Positions 1 to 4,633 of a stretch of DNA of 8,780 bases are shown here, in pieces (within the stretch, counting starts at the first letter, position 1; each line of letters opens with the position of its first letter). The DNA is taken from contig CALBHK010000073.1 in assembly GCA_937894565.1 (NCBI GenBank), positions 1-8,780 of the forward strand. The letters are read 5' to 3'. The stretch comes from an uncultured Chlamydiae bacterium. Lineage in GTDB: Bacteria > Chlamydiota > Chlamydiia > Chlamydiales > CALBHK01. The translations under genes and the position numbers were made by a program. A model generated the notes under the pieces. That model saw nothing but the letters and a program-made list of their open reading frames with translations, had not been told where the DNA came from and did no database searches.

Positions 1-90
1 GTTCGCATTCGCGTTTCCCGCCCAGGATTCGACCCCGGCATCATCTATATCTGCTCATACCACGCATCGTCAGAAAATTTCATACCCATA

Positions 91-121
91 TTGACTCTTA
101 TCTAATTACCCTATATCTTTG
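91..121 (+). promoter_or_regulatory. Bacteroidota-type promoter P1
   Basis: The sequence shows TTG at 91-93, a 20-base spacer and TATCTTTG at 114-121. This fits the Bacteroidota sigma-ABfr consensus (-33 TTTG/TTG and -7 TAnnTTTG, spacing 19-21). If transcription starts 4-5 bases after the -7 box, as is usual for this class, the first transcribed base is about 125-126. That is the A of the ATG of the following gene, so the transcript would be leaderless or nearly so. Confidence 0.75.
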
Positions 122-125
122 CCCC

Positions 126-365
126 ATGAAAGTCAAACACGGAAAAGGAACCACAAAGTACGGCCCAGGCGTAGAGATTACACTAGACGCCAACGAGTTA
201 GCATTAGCTATCTACGCCTACCTTACAGCCCGAGACACCCACATCTCAGGCGCAAGAACGATATTGATCGACGATTCTCTTGTCGGAGAAAGAGAAATCA
301 AAGTCTATGTTGATCCATCAGGCAAGGTTATTAAAAAAGGAAAAGTTTGGTACGGAGAAGGCTGA
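126..365 (+). CDS. Small phage protein of unknown function (79 aa)
   Basis: I do not know a function for this 79-residue protein. It has no signal peptide or membrane segment. It is rich in beta-prone segments, with a charged N-terminus, a helix-like stretch around residues 20-36 (ANELALAIYAYLTA) and a V-D-P-S-G-K-V-I turn near residues 62-69. The central HISGARTI and VYVDPSG patterns resemble a family of small hypothetical proteins common in tailed phages; I recall that family from memory and have not searched for it. The ATG at 126 is the only methionine codon in the frame. It lies 5 bases after the -7 box of P1, which implies leaderless translation. The gene stands alone: it ends in TGA at 363-365 and a 212-base gap follows. 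Confidence 0.75.
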   Translation: MKVKHGKGTTKYGPGVEITLDANELALAIYAYLTARDTHISGARTILIDDSLVGEREIKVYVDPSGKVIKKGKVWYGEG

Positions 366-396
366 TAATGTGTCACAAAACCGTCAAAATCACCCC

Positions 397-509
397 AAAC
401 CAAACATAATTTGCACCCCTACCGAGCTGATACAAGCGGATTTTAAGTTTTCTTAAAATAAACCAAATATTATTCTAAAACGCCCTCAAAAATACCCTCA
501 AAACCAAAT
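397..509 (+). repeat. Three copies of AAACCAAAY
   Basis: The 9-mer AAACCAAA followed by C or T occurs at 397-405, 460-468 and 501-509. The start-to-start distances of 63 and 41 bases are close to 6 and 4 turns of B-DNA, so the copies would lie on about the same helix face, upstream of P2. They could be regulator sites. The motif is A/C-rich in an A/C-rich region, so chance is a real alternative. Confidence 0.3.
440..459. promoter_or_regulatory. Perfect AT-rich palindrome (hairpin or operator)
   Basis: ATTTTAAG (440-447) and CTTAAAAT (452-459) are exact reverse complements around a TTTT loop. As RNA this would be a weak 8-bp hairpin with a single G-C pair and no U-tract directly after it, so it is a poor intrinsic terminator. 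As DNA it could be a binding site for a dimeric regulator about 70 bases upstream of P2. The function is inferred only from symmetry and position. Confidence 0.4.
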
Positions 510-531
510 TGATTAAAAATTTACCAACCAC

Positions 532-562
532 TTGACACGTATTCCTAAATGATTTACCTTTG
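532..562 (+). promoter_or_regulatory. Bacteroidota-type promoter P2 for the main operon
   Basis: TTG at 532-534, a 20-base spacer and TACCTTTG at 555-562 match the Bacteroidota TTG-N20-TAnnTTTG pattern. The expected transcript start is about 566-567, giving a leader of roughly 11 bases before the ATG at 578. The in-frame TTG at 560 lies inside the -7 box and so cannot be the start codon of the next gene. No other intergenic promoter is seen before 7258, so P2 probably drives the block 578-7264. Confidence 0.75.
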
Positions 563-577
563 CCGAAACAAACAAGC

Positions 578-820
578 ATGAAATTCAGAAAGAAACCAGT
601 AGTCGTCGAAGCGTTTAGATACTACATCGATCCTAGACCAGATTGGTTTCAGGACAAGGTCACGCTAAACGAGATCATTACTCACGAGACTCATTGCGAG
701 ATCTACACATTAGAAGGATGGATGAGAGGAGACTACGGCGACTACATCATCCAAGGCGTAAAAGGAGAAATTTACCCTTGCAAGCCCGATATTTTTGAAC
801 TAACTTATGATCCAGCATGA
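578..820 (+). CDS. Small phage protein, PGDYG-like (80 aa)
   Basis: The protein opens with MKFRKKPVVVEAFRY and closes with GDYIIQGVKGEIYPCKPDIF followed by ELTYDPA. This pairing of a basic start (K-x-R-K-K-P-V-x-x-E-A) with a C-terminal G-D-(Y/W)-I-I-x-G-V-K-G-E-x-Y-P-C-K-P-D-I-F is the hallmark of a very common small phage family, often labelled PGDYG or simply phage protein, with no established biochemical role. The usual P-G-D is replaced here by R-G-D (residues 51-53). The ATG at 578 is chosen because it begins the family's normal N-terminus and because the upstream in-frame TTG lies in promoter P2. It is the first gene of the operon, and its TGA overlaps the next ATG (ATGA, 817-820). Confidence 0.85.
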   Translation: MKFRKKPVVVEAFRYYIDPRPDWFQDKVTLNEIITHETHCEIYTLEGWMRGDYGDYIIQGVKGEIYPCKPDIFELTYDPA

Positions 821-1011
821 AACTACGAATCCTAGCCGCCGCCTACGAAGCCGCCCTCGGTTACGACTACTGCCCGGATGAAGACGAATGCGCTGAGTAC
901 TCAAAAGAAGTCGTCACTAACTTCACTGAAGAAGAATTCAGGCAAGCAGGTATGTGGCATGGCTTAAAACCAAGCGAAATCATGGACTATATCATCGAGG
1001 AAATCGCCTAG
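817..1011 (+). CDS. Small acidic protein of unknown function (64 aa)
   Basis: I do not recognise this protein. It is short and strongly acidic, with a D/E-rich stretch around residues 20-45 and two cysteines (C19, C25). It looks all-helical, with no signal peptide or membrane span. It is translationally coupled to the upstream gene through an ATGA overlap. It ends at TAG 1009-1011, inside the reading frame of the next gene. That next frame has no normal start, so a +1 shift at the end of this gene (GCC TAG C) would join the two proteins; see the separate entry. Confidence 0.7.
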   Translation: MKLRILAAAYEAALGYDYCPDEDECAEYSKEVVTNFTEEEFRQAGMWHGLKPSEIMDYIIEEIA

Positions 1012-1126
1012 CCTAAAAGATGCTCAAGAACTTCTCAAAATATACAACCGCTGGAGACGAGGCGAAGAGATCGAATGTCCAAACGTTACCGATATTGGTA
1101 AAGCAATTGACAAACTTACACTTTAA
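968..1126 (+). CDS. Small phage gene lacking a canonical start codon
   Basis: Between the in-frame TAA at 965-967 and the TAA at 1124-1126 lies an open frame whose last 36 residues read D-A-Q-E-L-L-K-I-Y-N-R-W-R-R-G-E-E-I-E and on through T-D-I-G-K-A-I-D-K-L-T-L. The pattern LL-x-x-Y/H-N-x-W-R-R-G followed by P-x-x-x-x-I-G-x-A-I-D is familiar from small uncharacterised proteins in many phages (from memory). Its stop overlaps the ATG of the next gene (TAATG, 1124-1128), as expected for a real, coupled gene. The frame contains no ATG, GTG or TTG; the only near-cognate codon is ATA at 989. Possible explanations are a rare start, a +1 frameshift from the 817-1011 gene, a one-base insertion that broke the gene, or a sequence error. 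The coordinates given are the maximum open frame. The competing 37-codon ATG frame at 1020-1133 shows no such pattern. Confidence 0.55.
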   Translation, partial: NQAKSWTISSRKSPSLKDAQELLKIYNRWRRGEEIECPNVTDIGKAIDKLTL

Positions 1127-1452
1127 TGGTTGATCCAAAACAAATCACACGGTTGAGCTCACACACTTATGAGCTCCCAATGTATCACATCACATCAAAC
1201 GGAGCTGAAGATTTTCGTTATGAGACAATCGCCTTTTGCAAAGGATCGAAAGACATTCCTGGTCATCCGGGCTTCTTTACCGAATCACTCATCCAACTCT
1301 GCGCTGATCACCTCGAAAGTGTAAACGTAGGACATCTCGAAAACGATTACACAACCGCAGCCGTCGCTCACCTCAAGACCGCGCTCGAAATTCTCGACGA
1401 ACGAGTTAAAGACCGTGAGGCAAGAGGAGTGCTGCAAACTTATCAGAAATGA
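1126..1452 (+). CDS. Acb2/Tad1-like protein, candidate anti-defence nucleotide sponge
   Basis: This 108-residue protein has the outline of the Acb2/Tad1 hairpin family. Phage members of that family sequester cyclic nucleotides made by Thoeris (TIR-derived gcADPR) and CBASS defence systems. The N-terminal part has the aromatic-x-x-G segment (F37-C-K-G40) followed by P-G-x-x-G (45-49). The helical C-terminal part, N73 to K108, reads N-D-Y-T-T and then H-L-x-x-A-L-E-x-L-x-x-R-x-x-D-R-x-x-R-G-V. R93 and R97 fall where I recall the ligand-contacting arginines of Tad1. The position 17 residues before R93, an asparagine in many relatives, is T77 here, so binding may differ. The assignment is from remembered motifs, not a search, and most relatives of this type have never been tested. 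The gene sits in the early accessory cluster, coupled on both sides (TAATG, ATGA). Confidence 0.5.
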   Translation: MVDPKQITRLSSHTYELPMYHITSNGAEDFRYETIAFCKGSKDIPGHPGFFTESLIQLCADHLESVNVGHLENDYTTAAVAHLKTALEILDERVKDREARGVLQTYQK

Positions 1453-1805
1453 AGTGGATCCAAGAAGACGGATATATCACCACCGCAGGCCCATTAAGAG
1501 CCTCAATCAAGTGCCGACAATTTGGTAGTGAGTATCAAATCCGAGTAGGTGGCTTATCAGCTCATGGTTCAGCAAAGACAGAAGAAGAAGCTAAGCAGTT
1601 CGGTGAAGAACAGTTACAGATAATGAAGCGAGCTTTTATTTTGTCGCTGATTGTCGAAGAAGAAGGTTCTTATATTTTCGGAAAAGGCGTCATGAAGATA
1701 GCCAAAGAAGACGATGGAATTTGGTTTTTGTATGGATCTGACTACGACATCATAACGGAAGGTACTCTCGAAGAATGCAAAAACTACATCGCATCATGTT
1801 TCTAG
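1449..1805 (+). CDS. Small protein with two similar halves, unknown function (118 aa)
   Basis: I cannot assign a function. The N-terminal half (about residues 8-60) has the plan beta-beta-beta followed by a KTEEEAK helix start (43-49), which is typical of small phage proteins. The C-terminal half (about 74-114) repeats that plan and ends in GTLEECK (105-111). The two halves may be diverged copies of one small domain. There is no signal peptide or membrane segment. The start overlaps the previous stop as ATGA, and the gene ends inside the first codons of the next gene. Confidence 0.7.
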   Translation: MKWIQEDGYITTAGPLRASIKCRQFGSEYQIRVGGLSAHGSAKTEEEAKQFGEEQLQIMKRAFILSLIVEEEGSYIFGKGVMKIAKEDDGIWFLYGSDYDIITEGTLEECKNYIASCF

Positions 1806-2074
1806 GCGACACACTATACATTGAAGAGGATGGAGATCTAATTTCTGTTCTCTTCAATGGAACGTACAAAGACAACTTGTCGGTTATTTATACATCAGGG
1901 CCAAAGAAAGGCCATTCGATCTTTATAAAGGAATCTGACATAGTAACTGATATTAATAAATGGCACGAAGAAGCAGAAAGAGTTGAATTAAATTTGCAGA
2001 TTAAACAAAAGGTTTTATCTTTGGACTGCGATTTACAAACCGCCAGAGCGTTGGCGAAATTTTTGAAGATATGA
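1796..2074 (+). CDS. Unknown small protein (92 aa)
   Basis: I do not recognise this protein. The first half looks beta-rich (GDTLYIEEDGDLISVLFNGT and on to IYTSG). The second half is a charged helix (about residues 53-92) ending in an L-Q-T-A-R-A-L-A-K-F-L pattern. I chose the ATG at 1796, which gives a 10-base overlap with the preceding gene. An in-frame ATG at 1775 would add seven residues and lengthen the overlap to 31 bases. Its TGA overlaps the next ATG (2071-2074). A candidate internal promoter lies inside its 3' third. Confidence 0.65.
   Translation: MFLGDTLYIEEDGDLISVLFNGTYKDNLSVIYTSGPKKGHSIFIKESDIVTDINKWHEEAERVELNLQIKQKVLSLDCDLQTARALAKFLKI
1993..2023 (+). promoter_or_regulatory. Candidate intragenic promoter
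   Basis: TTTG at 1993-1996, a 19-base spacer and TATCTTTG at 2016-2023 satisfy the full Bacteroidota consensus. They lie inside the 1796-2074 gene, about 43 bases before the ATG at 2071 once the start-site offset is allowed for. It could boost expression of the downstream lysis, kinase and chaperonin genes. A single intragenic match can also arise by chance or from codon content. Confidence 0.35.
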
Positions 2075-2244
2075 ACGAAGTCAAAATCAAGGAATACGAC
2101 GAGATGATGTTTATCATTCCCGCAGACATGGAGAAAGATTTTGTCGCCGACATACCCAAAATGCCGTACTTGGCATTTATTGAGAAATGGGAGAAATACA
2201 AACGAAACCCGGATGACGTCCGACTCTTTACACCGAACCGATGA
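2071..2244 (+). CDS. Unknown small protein (57 aa)
   Basis: This 57-residue protein begins M-N-E-V-K-I-K-E-Y-D-E-M-M and ends R-L-F-T-P-N-R. I do not recognise it. It is rich in charged residues, methionine (M1, M12, M13, M20, M31) and aromatic residues, with no signal peptide or membrane segment. It is supported mainly by context: both junctions are ATGA overlaps (2071-2074 and 2241-2244), exactly like its neighbours, and it fills what would otherwise be the only sizeable gap in the operon. Confidence 0.65.
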   Translation: MNEVKIKEYDEMMFIIPADMEKDFVADIPKMPYLAFIEKWEKYKRNPDDVRLFTPNR

Positions 2245-2450
2245 AGATTAAAATCACCAACACCGGAAACCTACGCCAAGCCATTCTTCAATCAGGCTTA
2301 ATCGAGCACATCGAAAGAGTAATCGAAATGGACGAAGTAGGGGCCGGAGTAGAAGCTGGATTCATTTACGTCGTTCCATTGTCAGTAGCTCAAGACATCA
2401 TTGACGATAGGGATGCTTTGGAAACGCTTAAAAATTTGGAGGAGAGATGA
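2241..2450 (+). CDS. Unknown small protein (69 aa)
   Basis: The 69 residues show a short beta start (MKIKIT), a helical middle (residues 10-30), a hydrophobic strand (FIYVVPLS) and a charged C-terminal helix ending L-K-N-L-E-E-R. I recognise no family or catalytic motif. It overlaps its neighbours by 4 bases on each side. The purine-rich GGAGGAG near its end (2438-2444) lies only two bases before the next ATG. That is too close to act as a normal ribosome binding site there, and it mainly encodes L-E-E-R. Confidence 0.65.
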   Translation: MKIKITNTGNLRQAILQSGLIEHIERVIEMDEVGAGVEAGFIYVVPLSVAQDIIDDRDALETLKNLEER

Positions 2451-3043
2451 AAACTATAATTATTTCAAATTCGCACGGCTATTATCAGGCTGGAAAAAGA
2501 AGTGGCCCGCTTGCATTCGATCATCCATTGCGCGAACGCATAATGAAGGAAGATAAACAAAAGCTATTTGTTTATCCAGAGTGGTGGGGTTCCAGGGAAA
2601 TAAAGAGATACATTATGGCCAATTTGCCTTCGGACATAAAGGCCATTGATCTCGTTCCGAACCCAGAGAAGGTTGGCAAATTCCTAACTGGCCGGGTAGC
2701 AAAAGCCAATTCTCTTAAAGCGGATCTTTATCTTTCGATTCACTCAGACGCTTTTGGTATGGGTGAATTCAATACAGCCCATGGGTTTTCTACGTTCTAT
2801 CACTCAGCGAAGGAAGAGGCCGAGATTTTTAATCGACACATGGCGCTTATGCTGCCAGACCGAAAGAATAGGGGCTTGGTATGGAACAACACTTTCCATG
2901 AGATTGTTGGAGTAAAACACAAGGCTGTTCTTACGGAAAATCTGTTTTATACAAATGAGCTTGAAGTCAGATTCCTTCTCGATAACCTGGAGGCTATTGG
3001 ACAAGCACACACAAACGCAATCATCGAATGGAGCAAACTATAA
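2447..3043 (+). CDS. N-acetylmuramoyl-L-alanine amidase (Amidase_3 type)
   Basis: This is a probable zinc amidase that cuts the bond between N-acetylmuramic acid and L-alanine in peptidoglycan. It would act as a phage endolysin in the cell wall. In 198 residues it shows the Amidase_3 layout: an opening strand leading to zinc ligand H10 in N-S-H-G (usually N-G/P-G-H-G), the G-K-R-S-G loop (16-20), a candidate second ligand E51 in W-G-S-R-E, the third ligand H99 in L-S-I-H-S-D-A, and the catalytic glutamate E164 in V-L-T-E-N-L-F-Y-T-N. The NxHG/GKRS form is the one usual in Bacteroidota phages. It has no signal peptide and no cell-wall-binding domain, so it must rely on a holin or another route to reach the wall. 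It is coupled upstream by ATGA and overlaps the kinase gene by 16 bases. Confidence 0.85.
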   Translation: MKTIIISNSHGYYQAGKRSGPLAFDHPLRERIMKEDKQKLFVYPEWWGSREIKRYIMANLPSDIKAIDLVPNPEKVGKFLTGRVAKANSLKADLYLSIHSDAFGMGEFNTAHGFSTFYHSAKEEAEIFNRHMALMLPDRKNRGLVWNNTFHEIVGVKHKAVLTENLFYTNELEVRFLLDNLEAIGQAHTNAIIEWSKL

Positions 3044-3540
3044 ACATCCTCGGATTCTGCGGTCCAATAGGCAGCGGAAAAGATGAAGCCGCAAACGTAG
3101 CCGCCGAATTCGGCTACGACAAAATAGGCTTCGCCGACCACCTCAAAGAGGTGTGTAAATTCATCACAGGACACGACTACACGCTCCGTGAAACCAAAAA
3201 CTCAGAAGTTTTCCCAGGAGTTACCGGACGGAGAGTTTTAGAGGTAATCGGAACTGAGGCAATGAGAACTTTAAATCCGAATTTTTGGATTGATAAAGTT
3301 TTAGAAAAACGCGACATTGCAATTTGTGACGTCCGATTTCAAAACGAAGTTGAAGCCATCCAAAAAGCCGGAGGGGTGGTTATTAAAATTATAAGAGACG
3401 GCTGCCAAAGAACTGGCCACGAATCAGACAACTGGGAGGAACTAAAAAGTGACTTCTGCATTATTAACGATGGGACCCTTGAGGAATTTAAACAAGAGGT
3501 TCGAAATTTTATTGGGTTCATAAATTCTAATTATGAATAG
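3028..3540 (+). CDS. Deoxynucleoside monophosphate kinase (T4 gp1-like)
   Basis: This 170-residue cytoplasmic P-loop kinase is expected to phosphorylate dNMPs to dNDPs with ATP, feeding phage DNA synthesis. The Walker A motif G-P-I-G-S-G-K-D lies at residues 12-19. F-A-D-x-L-K-E (35-41) is the substrate-side motif. R-R-V-L-E-V-I-G-T-E (68-77) followed by F86-W87 is the typical R-x-x-L-Q-x-x-G-T-E-x-x-R block with the family tryptophan. I-C-D-V-R-F-x-N-E (99-107) corresponds to the D-V-R-F-x-N-E motif. G-H-E-S-D near residues 138-142 matches the C-terminal H-x-S-E/D. The length is shorter than T4 gp1 (about 240 residues) but normal for phage relatives of this group. It starts 16 bases inside the amidase gene and ends 8 bases inside the glucosaminidase gene. 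Confidence 0.85.
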   Translation: MEQTINILGFCGPIGSGKDEAANVAAEFGYDKIGFADHLKEVCKFITGHDYTLRETKNSEVFPGVTGRRVLEVIGTEAMRTLNPNFWIDKVLEKRDIAICDVRFQNEVEAIQKAGGVVIKIIRDGCQRTGHESDNWEELKSDFCIINDGTLEEFKQEVRNFIGFINSNYE

Positions 3541-4633
3541 ACTTTTAATTGTTTTCATTCTTGTAATGTCGACCAAACAATACAAACTTTGTAACGCTGC
3601 CATCATCCCCGAGGAGATGCCAATGGCGTGTTTTGAAGAAAACGATCCCGAACCAACTCTTGTTATTAAACACACCCCTCCTAAGCGAGTGGAAAACAAG
3701 TTCGTTTTTAATCCAGTATCCGACTACAATCATAGAATTCAATTCTGGAATAAGTCTCAAATTCTGGAGGACATGAAGAAACAAGGATTCGTAAACATAG
3801 ACGACCTGGACATTACCACGCTTAAGGAAGTAAGAATGGCCCATTACTACGACAACTTACTGTGGGATATGAACGAAAAGACCGGGCTAGGGATTGGTGT
3901 GATATGGGCATTCCTTAGAATCGAAGCATACTCTTCCGGGGTCAACGAAAGTTCATTAATGCGCAATGGGTGGAACTTTGGCGGGATAAAGTATCGCAAA
4001 AACATCCACCCTGGCTACGTCTTAGCCAAAGATGATTGCGGATCAAACAAGTGTAGGTTTGCAAAATTCAACTCATACGAAGAAGGGGTTGAGGCGTGGG
4101 CTAAGGTTTTTAACGCGCCAAGATACGCCTCTGCTAAATCCCAGAAAAACGCGATTGACGTTTTTTATAAACTATATAAAGGCGGGTATCACACGCACAA
4201 CAATGTAAAACAAAGAAAAGGGCTCAGGGATAAGTATTGGACTCTGAGAAAGCACTTCCCAGCAAACACGCTTCATGGCATCGAAATCCTAAACTACGTC
4301 ACATTCCCAGACGAAGACGACTTTTACGAAAGCCACGAAACTCGGACTCTAAAGAGGAATGAGTGGAAGGAATACGTTCAGAAAAATAAAGGTCACGCCA
4401 TGGCGGCTCAAGAGAAGTACGGTGTTCCTGCAAGTTGGATTTTAGCTGAAGGGCTTATCGAGTCTAATTGTGGCCGTAAGAAGATCTGGTTTAATGGTCG
4501 AACGCGGGATGCGTATTTGGTTCACGCTAAAGGGCTTGACAAGGATTATTATTCTAATCACAAATTAAAAAACAAACTTATCCATGTCGTGGAAGACATG
4601 GAGCTTTACAATTATGACACAAGAAGTAATTGA
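3533..4633 (+). CDS. Secreted glucosaminidase-like lytic enzyme with two lysozyme-fold domains
   Basis: This 366-residue protein has an N-terminal Sec-type signal (N-R-L-L-I-V-F-I-L-V-M, with a possible cut after C-N-A near residue 22). A linker with prolines follows. A glucosaminidase-like domain spans about 100-245. Its likely catalytic acid is E131 in W-A-F-L-R-I-E, and the family's N-x-F-G-I-K block appears as N-F-G-G-I-K (148-153). The CRFAKFNSYEEGVEAW segment (174-189) and R197-Y198 also fit the family pattern. A second, shorter related segment spans about 276-340: A-x-x-x-Y-G-V-P-A-S-W-I-L-A-E-G-L-I-E-S, with E310 as the counterpart of E131, then G-R-K-K. The second copy lacks a clear N-x-F-G-I-K block, so it may bind rather than cut. 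The expected role is cleavage of glycan strands. It differs from the usual soluble phage endolysin by carrying an export signal. Host-wall digestion during entry or lysis fits either way. Confidence 0.7.
   Translation: MNRLLIVFILVMSTKQYKLCNAAIIPEEMPMACFEENDPEPTLVIKHTPPKRVENKFVFNPVSDYNHRIQFWNKSQILEDMKKQGFVNIDDLDITTLKEVRMAHYYDNLLWDMNEKTGLGIGVIWAFLRIEAYSSGVNESSLMRNGWNFGGIKYRKNIHPGYVLAKDDCGSNKCRFAKFNSYEEGVEAWAKVFNAPRYASAKSQKNAIDVFYKLYKGGYHTHNNVKQRKGLRDKYWTLRKHFPANTLHGIEILNYVTFPDEDDFYESHETRTLKRNEWKEYVQKNKGHAMAAQEKYGVPASWILAEGLIESNCGRKKIWFNGRTRDAYLVHAKGLDKDYYSNHKLKNKLIHVVEDMELYNYDTRSN

Larger units (their letters stand above)
366..577. other. AT-rich, G-poor intergenic control region
   Basis: I see no convincing gene in these 212 bases; the longest ATG frame here (from 368) is 13 codons. 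The + strand is markedly poor in G, with only two G in 461-530. The region holds a perfect palindrome (440-459), three AAACCAAAY 9-mers (397, 460, 501), a direct repeat of CCCTCAAAA (483-491 and 495-503) and promoter P2 at its right end. This arrangement suggests a regulatory region for the long operon that follows. A role as a replication or packaging site cannot be excluded. Confidence 0.6.

Noticed and set aside
20..45. tRNA T-arm-like stem-loop on the minus strand (CCGGG, GTCGAAT, CCTGG)
   Set aside because: The loop lacks the usual first T, and no partner for the acceptor strand or any anticodon arm is found at the right distance, so there is no tRNA.
1..105. Frame open from the window edge to TAA 103-105, possibly the 3' end of an upstream gene
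   Set aside because: It is only 34 codons, the other forward frames are also open here for 90 or more bases, and it shows no recognisable motif. It also overlaps promoter P1. It cannot be told from chance without the sequence to the left.
401..436. Minus-strand -7-like box (TATGTTTG, 408 to 401)
   Set aside because: No -33 element at 19-21 bases; the nearest match is 24 bases away. There is also no minus-strand gene to serve.
790..797. TATTTTTG, a -7-like box before the ATG at 817
   Set aside because: No TTG or TTTG at the required distance upstream.
1020..1133. 37-codon ATG frame between the 817 and 1126 genes
   Set aside because: The alternative frame through the same bases has a recognisable phage pattern and a coupled TAATG ending, while this one has neither.
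2001..3844. Several minus-strand open frames of 60-99 codons opposite the amidase, kinase and glucosaminidase genes
   Set aside because: They lie opposite well-supported + strand genes, show no motifs and have no promoters or coupled neighbours.
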